Shown: positions 54,270 to 63,066 of the stretch, one piece after another
Position numbering within the stretch: position 1 is the stretch's first letter
Layout: each line of letters begins with the position of its first letter
Source of the DNA: UBA9620 sp965220695
GTDB lineage: Bacteria; Acidobacteriota; Vicinamibacteria; Vicinamibacterales; UBA8438
Direction of reading: 5' to 3'
Assembly: GCA_965220695.1 (NCBI GenBank)
Contig: OZ244838.1
Span: 1-64,000 of the forward strand
Length of the DNA stretch: 64,000 bases
The notes under the pieces: model-generated
The model's database searches: none
Told to the model about the DNA's origin: nothing
Seen by the model: only the letters and a program-made list of their open reading frames with translations
Position numbers and translations under genes: made by a program

Positions 54270-55265
54270 ATGACGGCTGCACATTCGCTCTCACTACGGA
54301 TGGCGACGCCTGTATTCCTGGTTGGCGTGTTCCTCGCGTCGGGAATCCAGGCCGTCGCCCAAACGTTCACCTTCGAGCGGTCTTTTCCTGCCACCGCGCC
54401 GACCCTGCTCGACGTGGCGACCGAACGGGGCAAGATCACGGTGCGCGCCGGCACGACCGCCGACGTGGTCGTCGTGGGTCGGGTCTCGGTGCGCGTCGGC
54501 TGGACTTCTCCGGGCAATGCCGTCGCACTGGCCCGGGCGACGGCCGACCAACCGCCGATCGAACACACCGGCGACACGGTTCGACTGCAGATGCCAAGCG
54601 ATGCTCGAACTCGACGGGCCGTAACGATTGCCTACGAGGTCCAGGTGCCCGCCGGCACGCGGGTCCTGACGTTCAGCGAGTCTGGCGAGACGCGCGTCGA
54701 AGGCGTGCGCGCCGCGGTCTCGGTCCGAACGCAATCCAGTGCCATCACGCTGGCGGATCTGGGTGAGACCCGGGTCGACACCGGATCTGGCGCAGTGGCC
54801 GTTGACGGCGCCGGTCAGCTCAGGGTGACGACCTCGAGCGGCGGCATCGAGGTGAAGCGCGTCCGCGGTGACCTGTTCGTGCGGACGCAGAGCGGGCGGG
54901 TGACTGCTTCATTGGTCAACGAGGGTGACGTGGACGTCGAGAGCGGCTCGAGCGCCCTCACGGTCGACGGGGTGGACGGCGGATTCGCCGCCTCGACGCA
55001 GAGCGGCCGGGTCCGGGTCTCGGGCAACCCGAGACGGTCGTGGCGGGTGACCACCGGATCGAGCGCCATCGATGTCGACTTCAGCACGAACGCGGCGTTC
55101 ACCGTCGACGCGACTTCGGGCTCGGGATCGGTCAAGACGGAGCGCCTCATCGTGCGAGGCGAGACCGACAAGCGCCGCGTGGTGGGTTCGATCGGCGGGG
55201 GCGGCCCCAGCGTTCACGTCAGGAGCCGGAGTGGGTCGATCACACTGCGGTCCGCCGGTTCGTAA
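54270..55265 (+). CDS. DUF4097 beta-strand repeat secreted protein
   Basis: A 331-residue protein with a signal peptide (TPVFLVGVFLASGIQAVAQ). It is almost wholly made of short beta-strand repeats such as VSVRTQSSAITLADLGETRV, DTGSGAVAVDGAGQLRVTTS and GGIEVKRVRGDLFVRTQSGR, the signature of DUF4097 (a beta-solenoid). It has no catalytic motif and may be a surface or envelope component. It follows the DUF3500 gene closely, so they are likely to be co-transcribed. AGAAAG precedes the ATG. Confidence 0.9.
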   Translation: MTAAHSLSLRMATPVFLVGVFLASGIQAVAQTFTFERSFPATAPTLLDVATERGKITVRAGTTADVVVVGRVSVRVGWTSPGNAVALARATADQPPIEHTGDTVRLQMPSDARTRRAVTIAYEVQVPAGTRVLTFSESGETRVEGVRAAVSVRTQSSAITLADLGETRVDTGSGAVAVDGAGQLRVTTSSGGIEVKRVRGDLFVRTQSGRVTASLVNEGDVDVESGSSALTVDGVDGGFAASTQSGRVRVSGNPRRSWRVTTGSSAIDVDFSTNAAFTVDATSGSGSVKTERLIVRGETDKRRVVGSIGGGGPSVHVRSRSGSITLRSAGS

Positions 55266-55371
55266 TGGCGCATCAACAACGCTGGGCGGCGTTCACCGCT
55301 TTGGCTACATGACGGAATCGACCACCCCAGGCAATCGAGCTCGTGCGCGCCTGTAACAAAGGAGACATGCA

Positions 55372-55488
55372 ATGGGAGACAAAGGCGGTCAGAAGGACAA
55401 GAACAAGGGCCAGAAGCAAAGAGCCGCAAAAAACGAAGCAAAGAAGAAGAAGAAACAGGATAAACAGGCGAAAATGAAACAAGTCTGA
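55372..55488 (+). CDS. Small lysine-rich protein (38 residues)
   Basis: MGDKGGQKDKNKGQKQRAAK is followed by a nearly all-Lys/Glu/Gln tail ending AKMKQV. AAAGGAGACATGCA places a strong ribosome-binding site ahead of ATG 55372. Very similar tiny basic proteins occur in many Gram-negative bacteria, usually alone, with no known role; nucleic-acid binding is plausible from charge. Codon use is AAA/AAG-rich, unlike its neighbours. Confidence 0.8.
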   Translation: MGDKGGQKDKNKGQKQRAAKNEAKKKKKQDKQAKMKQV

Positions 55489-55589
55489 ACCCGGCAATGT
55501 TCGAAGAACTCAAGCACCTCGTTCCTGTGAACTGATGCCCTTGCAACCCCACACCACTATCGGTCTGAATTCGTCGTGCCGAACGGCGG

Positions 55590-56105
55590 TCAGGCGCCGG
55601 CCAGGATCTTCGCGGTCGAGATAGCCTGTCCCGCGTGGCGCGTGCTGTGCTCGGCCGCGTGGAACAGGAGGCCCAACGTAGTCGACGGCAGACCGGCCCG
55701 TCCCACCCGGCGCGCCGTCAGCAGGTCGTCGCGCGGGGTCGCGCGAAGCTGCCGGAGTGCCCGCTCGATCGACGCGTTCATGCCGGCGGCCACGTCGGCA
55801 AGCGGCGGCGCCGGATGGCCGGGGTCGCCTTCGGCACGCAGCGCCGCCTTCTGGCTGTCCGACAAGGCTTCGCCGCGGGCATAGGTGAAGAGCCGATCGA
55901 GGGCGCCGCCGAGGTGCCGCACGTGGAACCCGATCGACGCCGCCCCGCCGGGACGTTCCCAGGTGTGCGCGGGCGGCACGCGGGCGACCAGGCGCTCGAC
56001 GTCCTCGCGGACCTGAATGAGGGCATGCACCACCGGCATGAGCAGCGGTTCGAAGCCGTCGACGGGGCCGCGCAGCCAGGCTTCGGGGAGGGTCGGGGTC
56101 GTCAT
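55590..56105 (-). CDS. DinB-superfamily protein
   Basis: A 171-residue four-helix-bundle protein: LLMPVVHALIQVREDVERLV, SIGFHVRHLGGALDRLFTYA (first metal-ligand His pair) and LGLLFHAAEHSTRHAGQAIS with the late histidines. DinB proteins are metal-dependent thiol-transferase-like enzymes (bacillithiol/mycothiol S-transferase type), although the substrate here is unknown. It is transcribed alone between plus-strand genes. Confidence 0.88.
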   Translation of the reverse strand: MTTPTLPEAWLRGPVDGFEPLLMPVVHALIQVREDVERLVARVPPAHTWERPGGAASIGFHVRHLGGALDRLFTYARGEALSDSQKAALRAEGDPGHPAPPLADVAAGMNASIERALRQLRATPRDDLLTARRVGRAGLPSTTLGLLFHAAEHSTRHAGQAISTAKILAGA

Positions 56106-56287
56106 CGGGCGCCTTTATCGTCCAGTGTATCGTCGCATTGTCAACGGGGTCCACGCTGTCGACGTCGCGGTGGAAGACGCGCGGGCTCGCCGGGGCACGC
56201 CGCGCCCGCCAAGGCGTCAACGTCTCCCGGGGGTATCATTGTGCGACCAGTTCCGGAACGGCCGGCATCTCGTTGCGGCAGACCGTC

Positions 56288-56431
56288 GGTCCCATGTACG
56301 AGGTGGCCTGCCACGAAGGCAACTACGCCATCGAGAACATCCTCCGCGGCCTGCGCGCCCTCGACGGCACACCGCGCAAGCCGACGTCAGAGCCCGGCAT
56401 CATATGCTCGGACTGCGAGGCGTCGCGCTGA
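56288..56431 (+). pseudogene. C-terminal fragment of a CHEGNY-family secreted protein
   Basis: The frame GPMYEVACHEGNYAIENILR followed by GLRALDG is the conserved end of the family seen intact at 5994 (PRCHEGNYGLPALL). No signal peptide or N-terminal domain precedes it, and the upstream frame is unrelated, so this is a remnant. Confidence 0.75.
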
Positions 56432-56546
56432 GGAGCGCCGCGCCTCGCGTCCGCCCTGCCCGGAAAGCGCCGCCCGACGTGCGGGGCCTCCGGGGGTCGC
56501 GTGACCGGTCGCGGATCGGCCAGCGCGTGTTGAGAGGAGAGAACCA

Positions 56547-57416
56547 ATGCGTCAGTTGTGCTGCGCCCTCGTACCGGTATTGCTCGTGTTCGGGCCGGGG
56601 GCGGCATTCGCCCAGACCATCGATGCCGGTCGGGGCGAGCTGCCACTGCATGTCCCGTCGAGCTATGACGCGGCCAGCCCGGCGCCGCTCATCGTGCTGC
56701 TGCATGGTTACACCTCCAGTGGCGCCGGCCAGGATACCTACATGCAGCTCAGCGCGTTGAAGGACGCCTACGGCTTCATCATGGTGGCCCCCGATGGCAC
56801 CCGGGAGACCGGCGACGGCAACCGGCCCCGTTTCTGGAACGCCTCTGCCGCCTGTTGCAATTTCTTCGACAGCCAGGTCGACGACGTCGCCTACCTGGCC
56901 GGGCTCATAGACGCGGTCAAGGCCGGTTACGCCATCGACGACACGCGGGTCTACCTCTTTGGACATTCGAACGGCGGATTCATGTCGTATCGCATGGCGC
57001 ACGAGCACGCGGGCACCATCGCCGCGATCGCCAGCCTGGCCGGCGCCGACGACCCCGGCCGCCGCCCGTCGCCGACAGACGCCGTGCACGTCCTGCAAAT
57101 CCACGGTACCGCCGACGAGGCAATACCCTACGAAGGGGGGAGTTTTCGCGGCGGAGCGGTTCCCAGTGCGAAGACGAGCGTTGAGAACTGGGCCGCGCAC
57201 AACGGCTGTGCCGCGGCGGGTGTCGACAGCGGCACCCTTGACCTCGACGGCGGGCTTGATGGCCGCGAGACCGATGTCAGACGCTACCGCGGCGGCTGCC
57301 GGCCCGGCGGGTCGGTCGAGCTGTGGACCATCAACGGCGGCGGACACGTGCCGGAGTTTTCGGCGCACTTCACCAGGCGCGTCGTCGAGTGGTTGCTGGG
57401 ACATCCGAAGCGGTGA
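56547..57416 (+). CDS. Secreted alpha/beta-hydrolase, PHB-depolymerase/feruloyl-esterase-like (LpqC type)
   Basis: A 289-residue secreted esterase with signal peptide (CALVPVLLVFGPGAAFAQ). The hydrolase core shows PLIVLLHGYTSSGAGQ (oxyanion), the nucleophile elbow GHSNGGFMSYRM (Ser141), an acid candidate in IHGTADEAIPYEGG, and the catalytic His in NGGGHVPEF. Members cleave ester bonds of polyhydroxybutyrate or hydroxycinnamate esters outside the cytoplasm. GAGAGGAGAG precedes ATG 56547. It lies just ahead of the sialidase-like gene. Confidence 0.9.
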   Translation: MRQLCCALVPVLLVFGPGAAFAQTIDAGRGELPLHVPSSYDAASPAPLIVLLHGYTSSGAGQDTYMQLSALKDAYGFIMVAPDGTRETGDGNRPRFWNASAACCNFFDSQVDDVAYLAGLIDAVKAGYAIDDTRVYLFGHSNGGFMSYRMAHEHAGTIAAIASLAGADDPGRRPSPTDAVHVLQIHGTADEAIPYEGGSFRGGAVPSAKTSVENWAAHNGCAAAGVDSGTLDLDGGLDGRETDVRRYRGGCRPGGSVELWTINGGGHVPEFSAHFTRRVVEWLLGHPKR

Positions 57417-57502
57417 CGGTGACGCCTCATGGTTCTTCCCGGTGGTGGAGTTCCGGTCATCGGCTTGTGAAGAGGTCGCGCTGGGCGATTTCGTGAAATA
57501 TC

Positions 57503-58549
57503 ATGCGGACCCGTGCAATCCTGGCGCTCGCCGTCCTGGCGCTCTCGGCGAATGCCCGGGCGCAGCCTCCCGAACACACGCTGCGGTTCATCTGGGAAGA
57601 GGCGCCCTTTCCGCGCGCCCATGCCTCGACGATCGTCGAAGCGCCCGACCGATCGCTGATCGCCGCCTGGTTCGGCGGCTCGGGTGAGGGAGAGGAAGAC
57701 GTCGGCGTCTGGTCGGCCCGCAAGCCGCCGGGCGGCGAGTGGTCGCCCCCCGTCCAGCTTTACAAGGAACCGGGGCAGCCGGCCTGGAACCCCGTCCTGT
57801 TCCGCGATGCCGCCGACACCATCTGGCTATTCTTCAAGGTCGGGCCGAATCCCCGCTCCTGGAGCGGGGCCTACATGCAGTCCGCCACGTCGGGTGAGCG
57901 GTGGTCCGACCCGGTCTGGCTGCCGGCCGGCATGCTGGGGCCGGTCCGTGCGAAGCCGATCACGCTCGCCAGCGGCGACATCCTCGCCGGCAGCTCGCTG
58001 GAGAGCTACCGGACGTGGTCCTCCTGGATGGAGATCAGCGCCGACGGCGGCGCGACCTGGAGCAAGCACGGCCCGCTGCTCTTCGGCGACCGGGAGCGGG
58101 ACCGCATCGGGACCATCCAGCCGACCCTGCTGGAGATCGCGCCGGGCGTGATTCGCGCGTTCTTCAGGACCCCCCGCCGGCTGGGGAAGATCGCGACCTC
58201 CATCTCGAGGGACGGCGGGCGCACCTGGGCGCCGCTGCAGCTCACCGACCTCGATCATCCCAGCGCCGGGATCGACGCCCTGCGGCTCGACGATGGGCGC
58301 TGTCTCCTGATCTACAACCCCTCGTCCACCCGGCGCACGCCGCTCTCGCTCGCGGTGTCGTTCGACGACGGGGTTACGTGGCGCGACTTTCTCGCCGTCG
58401 AAGCGCTCGACGAGGGCCAGCGCGGCGAACTCTCGTATCCGGCGATGATCCAGGACGCGGAGGGAGATCTGCAGATCACCTATACGTGGAACCGCCGGCG
58501 CATCCGCCACGCGACGGTGCCGTTCGACCTGATCCCGGCTGCGCCCTGA
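57503..58549 (+). CDS. Sialidase-like (BNR-repeat) secreted protein
   Basis: A 348-residue protein with a signal peptide (ILALAVLALSANARAQ). Its six-bladed propeller has three Asp-boxes: ISADGGATWSKHG, ISRDGGRTWAPL and SFDDGVTWRDF. The first blade shows ASTIVEAPDRSLIAAWFGGS, and blade two GTIQPTLLEIAPGVIRAFFR. The family includes exo-alpha-sialidases and related glycosidases, and many members act on other sugars, so the substrate is uncertain. Together with the esterase upstream it suggests breakdown of host or algal glycans. Confidence 0.88.
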   Translation: MRTRAILALAVLALSANARAQPPEHTLRFIWEEAPFPRAHASTIVEAPDRSLIAAWFGGSGEGEEDVGVWSARKPPGGEWSPPVQLYKEPGQPAWNPVLFRDAADTIWLFFKVGPNPRSWSGAYMQSATSGERWSDPVWLPAGMLGPVRAKPITLASGDILAGSSLESYRTWSSWMEISADGGATWSKHGPLLFGDRERDRIGTIQPTLLEIAPGVIRAFFRTPRRLGKIATSISRDGGRTWAPLQLTDLDHPSAGIDALRLDDGRCLLIYNPSSTRRTPLSLAVSFDDGVTWRDFLAVEALDEGQRGELSYPAMIQDAEGDLQITYTWNRRRIRHATVPFDLIPAAP

Positions 58550-58689
58550 TCCGGCAGCCTCTGGCGAACGTCCCACCGTGTTCGGCCGGCGATCGTCGCC
58601 GACACGCTTCGAGCCGCACGTGACAACACTCGGATGACCGGATCGCGGTAGAATCGCTGCGATCCACGACGAAGAAAGGACTCGGACCC

Positions 58690-59406
58690 ATGAAGAGCCT
58701 TGCCGTCGCCTGTGCGCTGTCACTGTGCCTGGGTTCGGCCGCCGCCGCGCAGAACCCTCAGAACGAGCGCACGCGCAGCCGCCCCGACTACGGGTATTCG
58801 GGCGGTAACGAGATCCTCGATCCCGCGAAGCATATCGAGGCACAGGCCACGCCAATCTTCTCCGGCCCGCAGCCGGGCGAACCGCTGCCGTCCTTTACCG
58901 CGGTCGGACTTCGGGGCGATCTCGAAGGCGAGGAGCTGGACCCGATCGCCCGCGCCGCGGGCAGACCGCATCTCCTGCTCTTCTCGAAGGGCGCCAACGG
59001 CGGCCGGCTGTTTCCGCTGCTGGGACATCAGCTCGGTGCGATCATGCGGGGCTCGGGGCGGGAGCTGGCGATGTCCGTCATCTTCCTCAGCGATACGCCC
59101 AGCGAGATCACGAGCTACATGGGTCGCCTCGCTGGTCGCATCCCCGAGTTCATCGACGTCGCGCTGGCCAGGGAGGGCGCGGACGGTCCGGGCAGCTACG
59201 GCATCGACCGCAACATGACGCACACCATCATCGCCGCGAAGGACGGCACGGTGGTGCACAACCTGCCGTTCTCGCAGGATGTGTTCTACAACGAGCCGCA
59301 TATCCTCGGAGCGATCGCCGACGCGATGGGTGTCGACCATGAGACCCTCGGGGCCTGGCTCGATGCGGGTGAGCGTCCGTTCCCCGAACGGCGCCGGCGC
59401 CGGTAG
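58690..59406 (+). CDS. Secreted redoxin-like protein without redox cysteines
   Basis: A 238-residue protein with signal peptide (AVACALSLCLGSAAAAQ). It has a thioredoxin-like fold: GEPLPSFTAVGLRGDLEGEE, RPHLLLFSKGANGGRLFPLL and YGIDRNMTHTIIAAKDGTVV. The position of the peroxidatic cysteine is occupied by a non-cysteine (KGANGGR), so it is probably not a peroxiredoxin in activity. It directly precedes the DUF1549/DUF1553 and DUF1501 genes on the same strand (43-bp gap) and probably belongs to the same operon. Confidence 0.75.
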   Translation: MKSLAVACALSLCLGSAAAAQNPQNERTRSRPDYGYSGGNEILDPAKHIEAQATPIFSGPQPGEPLPSFTAVGLRGDLEGEELDPIARAAGRPHLLLFSKGANGGRLFPLLGHQLGAIMRGSGRELAMSVIFLSDTPSEITSYMGRLAGRIPEFIDVALAREGADGPGSYGIDRNMTHTIIAAKDGTVVHNLPFSQDVFYNEPHILGAIADAMGVDHETLGAWLDAGERPFPERRRRR

Positions 59407-59449
59407 GTCGGCGCCGCTGGGACACGATTCTGCCTCTCGGGAGCCGCGT

Positions 59450-61675
59450 GTGAGACGGCCAGCCATTCTCGTGACACTGGTGCTGCTGGCGCTGATCGGC
59501 GCCGTCGGGCTCGCGCAACGCCCCGGCGCCGGGGAGGCGGCACGCACCGCGCGTCCCGCATCGGCCGCGTTCGCCGTCTCCGGCGCAGAGCCGGCGGCGC
59601 TGGTCGACTTCGACAACGACCTGATTCCGGTCTTCACCAGCGCCGGCTGCAACAGCGGCGCGTGCCACGGATCGGCGGCCGGCCGGGGAGGCTTCAAGCT
59701 CTCGCTCTACGGCGGCGACCCGCTGCCCGACTACGACGCGATCGTGCGCCAGTTGAGCGGACGCCGCGTCAACCTGGTGCAGCCGGACCAGAGCCTCCTC
59801 CTCCTGAAACCGACGGCGGCCATCAGCCATGGCGGCCGGCAGGCGCTGCCGCCGGACAGCGAGGGCGCCGGGCTGCTGCGCGAGTGGATCGCCCAGGGCG
59901 CCCCGTCTGTCACGCACCGGCAGCTCGCGCGGGTGGAGGTGACGCCGGCGCGGCACTTCGCCGAGACGCCCGGCGCGGCGGTGCCGCTGCGCGCGACAGC
60001 GCACTACGACGACGGCACGACACGGGACGTCACGAGGTGGACGATGTTCACGCCGGAGGACGCCTCGGCCGTCACCATCGATCGCCAGACCGCCACGGCC
60101 GAGACGCAGCGGCGCGGCCGGCACAACGTGAGCGCCCGCTACCTCGATCAGGTCGTGCCGATCCAGCTCATCGTGCCGTTGCGCGACGCGGCGGTCGATC
60201 TGGCCGCCGAAGTCCGGCGCAACTTCATAGACGACGAGATTCTGAGGACACTGGCCGACCTGCGCCTGCCGCTCTCGCCGCCGGCCGGCGACGCGGCGTT
60301 CCTGCGGCGCGTCACGCTCGATCTGACCGGACGCCTGCCGCAGTCGGAGCGGGTCGAGACCTGGCTGGCCGGGCGCGGCGATGTCGGGCGCGAGGCGCTG
60401 GTGGACGAGCTGCTCGCGTCGGACGCGTTCACCGAGTTCTGGACGCTGAAGCTGGCCACGCTGCTGCGCATCCGATCGCAGCAGGACAAGGCGGTGCTCA
60501 CGATCACTCCCGAGGCGGCGCGCGTCTATCACGAGTGGCTGGCTGGCCAGATCCGCGAGCGGGTCGGTTATGACGACCTGGTGCGGGAGTTGATCCTCGC
60601 CGAGGGCGATTCGCGTGTGTTCGGCCCGGCCACGTTCTATCGCACGACCGAAGACCCCATGGCGCAGACCGAGTTCGTCAGCGAGTTGTTCATGGGCGCC
60701 CGGATCCGCTGCGCCAACTGCCACAATCATCCGCTCGACCGGTGGACCCAGGACGACTATCACGGGCTGACCGCGATCTTCGCGGCGGTGGGGCGCGAGC
60801 CGGTCGTCAGGGCGAACCCGGTGGGCCGGACCATTCACCCCGTGACGGGAGAACCGGCCCGGATGCGGCTGCCGGGTGCGCCGACGCCGCTGGACCCCGC
60901 CCTCGATGCCCGCGCGGCGTTCGCCGACTGGCTGACCGATCCGGAGAATCCCTACTTCGCGAAAGCCATCGTGAACCGGCTGTGGAAGGCGATGATGGGC
61001 CGCGGTCTGGTGGAACCGGTCGACGACTTCCGGGCCACCAACCCCGCCAGCCATCCGGCGCTGCTGACCCGGTTGGCCGACGACTTCGTGGCGCACGGCT
61101 ACGACCTGCGGCACACGCTGAAACGCATCGCCGTGAGCGCCGCCTATGCCCGCGGCGCAGAGACCACAGCCGAGAATGCCGCCGACGATCGCTACTACTC
61201 GCACGCCCTGCGCCGGCCGCTCGAGCCGGAAGTGCTGGCCGACGCGATCTCCGACGTGATCGGGGTGCCGGGCCGCTACGGGTCCGAGCCGATCGGCACA
61301 CGCGCGGTCGCGCTGCACGACGCGAGCATCGCGTCGGATGCACTCGACATCCTCGGGCGCTGCGGGCGCCAGGCCTCGTGCGAGAGTGGGCCGCCGACAG
61401 TCGGGGCGCTGCCCCGGAAGCTGCACCTGTTCAACGGTGAGCTGCTCAACGAACGTCTGGCGGCGCCCGGAAGCCGGCTCGGCGCGCTGCTGGCGGCCGG
61501 CGAGCCGCCGTTGGACATCGTGCAGGCGTTCTATGTGGCCGCGCTGGGCCGCCATCCCACCGCCGCCGAGCAGCAGTTCTGGCGCCGACAGCTCGCCGGC
61601 GGCGCGTCACGGGCGGTCCTGGAGGACATCGTGTGGGGCCTGCTGAGCGGCGGCGAGTTCCAGACCAACCACTGA
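59450..61675 (+). CDS. DUF1549/DUF1553 secreted protein
   Basis: A 741-residue protein from GTG 59450 with an N-terminal hydrophobic segment (ILVTLVLLALIGAVGLAQ). It begins with an Ig-like, cytochrome-like part (PVFTSAGCNSGACHGSAAGR) and then DUF1549 (FLRRVTLDLTGRLPQSERVE) with CANCHNHPLDRW. DUF1553 follows (RLWKAMMGRGLVEPVDDFRA, HGYDLRHTLKRIAVSAAYAR). These proteins are typical of Planctomycetes and Acidobacteria; function is not established, but the CxxCH-like motifs hint at electron transfer. The next gene (DUF1501) follows after 8 bp. Confidence 0.93.
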   Translation: MRRPAILVTLVLLALIGAVGLAQRPGAGEAARTARPASAAFAVSGAEPAALVDFDNDLIPVFTSAGCNSGACHGSAAGRGGFKLSLYGGDPLPDYDAIVRQLSGRRVNLVQPDQSLLLLKPTAAISHGGRQALPPDSEGAGLLREWIAQGAPSVTHRQLARVEVTPARHFAETPGAAVPLRATAHYDDGTTRDVTRWTMFTPEDASAVTIDRQTATAETQRRGRHNVSARYLDQVVPIQLIVPLRDAAVDLAAEVRRNFIDDEILRTLADLRLPLSPPAGDAAFLRRVTLDLTGRLPQSERVETWLAGRGDVGREALVDELLASDAFTEFWTLKLATLLRIRSQQDKAVLTITPEAARVYHEWLAGQIRERVGYDDLVRELILAEGDSRVFGPATFYRTTEDPMAQTEFVSELFMGARIRCANCHNHPLDRWTQDDYHGLTAIFAAVGREPVVRANPVGRTIHPVTGEPARMRLPGAPTPLDPALDARAAFADWLTDPENPYFAKAIVNRLWKAMMGRGLVEPVDDFRATNPASHPALLTRLADDFVAHGYDLRHTLKRIAVSAAYARGAETTAENAADDRYYSHALRRPLEPEVLADAISDVIGVPGRYGSEPIGTRAVALHDASIASDALDILGRCGRQASCESGPPTVGALPRKLHLFNGELLNERLAAPGSRLGALLAAGEPPLDIVQAFYVAALGRHPTAAEQQFWRRQLAGGASRAVLEDIVWGLLSGGEFQTNH

Positions 61676-61683
61676 CGAGAGCC

Positions 61684-63063
61684 ATGACGCTGCATAGACG
61701 ATGTGACGGTGTCGCCCGGCGCGACTTCCTGCGTGTCGGCGGCTTGACGGCCCTGGGCTTCGGGCTGGGTGACTACTTTGCCGCGCAACGGGCGTTCGCG
61801 GCGCGTGGGCTGCAGGGCGGCGCGCCGGCGCCAACGGCGACATCCTGCATTCTCGTCTGGCTCGACGGCGGTCCCAGCCATCTGGAGACCTTCGACCCCA
61901 AACCGGAGGCGCCAAGCGAGATTCGCGGGCCGTTCGGGACGATCGCCACGACCCTGCCGGGCGTGCATATCAGCGAGCACCTGCCCCGCACGGCGACGAT
62001 GCTCGACAAGGTGGCGATCGTGCGCTCGCTGACGTCGCCCTTCGGCGTGCACAACTTCGCGATCCAGTACGTGATGACCGGGCATCGGCCCACGCCGGCG
62101 CTCGAGTATCCGACCTTCGGCGCCACGCTCGCGCATGTGCGCGGGGCGCGCGGAGTCCTGCCGCCCAACGTGGCGATTCCCGATCTGGTCTCGCGGGACC
62201 GGGCGTCGATCGGCAGCGGGTTTCTGCCGGGCGCGACCAGCCCGTTCGAAATCGGCAGCGACCCCGGAAAACCCGATTTCAAGGTCCGCGACCTGGACTT
62301 CTACCAGGGGCTCGATCTGCCGCGGCTGGACCGCCGGCGCGAGTTCGTCAACGCGCTCGACGCCTTCAGCCGCGCAAAGGACGCGGCCGGGTCGACCGGC
62401 GACCCGGACCTCGAGCGCGCCTACAACCTGATTGCCTCACCGGACGCCAAGGCCGCGTTCGACCTCTCCGAGGAACCGCCCGCGGTGCGCGAGCGCTACA
62501 GTGTCGACCCCCGCGCCCATATCGACGACAGCAACAACATCGGCCAGCAGTGTCTGCTGGCGCGCCGGCTGGTCGAGCGCGGGGTGCCGTTCGTGACGGT
62601 GAACAACACCGGTTGGGACAATCACACCAACCTGATGCTGTACAAGGATCGGCATCCGGGCACGCCCGATACCCACGCCCACATCCCGGCGCTGGATCAG
62701 GCGTTCAGTGCGCTGGTCGGGGATCTCTCGGACCGCGGTCTGCTCGACGAGACGCTGGTGGTCGTGATGGGGGAGTTCGGCCGCACCCCGAAGATCAACA
62801 GCAACGGCGGGCGCGACCACTGGCCGAACTGCTTCAGCGCCGCGCTGGTCGGCGGCGGGGTGCAGGGGGGGCAGGTCATCGGCAGCAGCGACGCGCTCGG
62901 CGAGTTTCCGACCGACCGGCCCGTGACGCCTTCGGACCTCGCGGCGACCATCTACACGCTGCTCGGCATCGACCCGGCCCTCGAGCTGCACACGAAAGAC
63001 GGCCGCCCGATCCGCGTGACCCCGCACGACGCAACCGTCATTCCCGAGCTGCTTGGGGCCTGA
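61684..63063 (+). CDS. DUF1501 secreted protein (Tat signal)
   Basis: A 459-residue protein with a twin-arginine signal (ARRDFLRVGGLTALGFGLGD). The DUF1501 fold, related to alkaline phosphatase/sulfatase, shows ILVWLDGGPSHLETFDPKPE, VAIVRSLTSPFGVHNFAIQY and VVVMGEFGRTPKINSNGGRD near the end. DUF1501 and DUF1549/DUF1553 are paired in most genomes that carry them, as here, and probably act together outside the cytoplasm. The reaction is unknown. ATG 61684 is eight bases after the DUF1549/DUF1553 stop. Confidence 0.95.
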   Translation: MTLHRRCDGVARRDFLRVGGLTALGFGLGDYFAAQRAFAARGLQGGAPAPTATSCILVWLDGGPSHLETFDPKPEAPSEIRGPFGTIATTLPGVHISEHLPRTATMLDKVAIVRSLTSPFGVHNFAIQYVMTGHRPTPALEYPTFGATLAHVRGARGVLPPNVAIPDLVSRDRASIGSGFLPGATSPFEIGSDPGKPDFKVRDLDFYQGLDLPRLDRRREFVNALDAFSRAKDAAGSTGDPDLERAYNLIASPDAKAAFDLSEEPPAVRERYSVDPRAHIDDSNNIGQQCLLARRLVERGVPFVTVNNTGWDNHTNLMLYKDRHPGTPDTHAHIPALDQAFSALVGDLSDRGLLDETLVVVMGEFGRTPKINSNGGRDHWPNCFSAALVGGGVQGGQVIGSSDALGEFPTDRPVTPSDLAATIYTLLGIDPALELHTKDGRPIRVTPHDATVIPELLGA

Positions 63064-63066
63064 CCG

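Noticed and set aside
59228..61555. A 775-residue minus-strand protein
   Set aside because: It is antisense to the DUF1549/DUF1553 gene, rich in Arg, Gln and His as expected for a GC-driven shadow frame.
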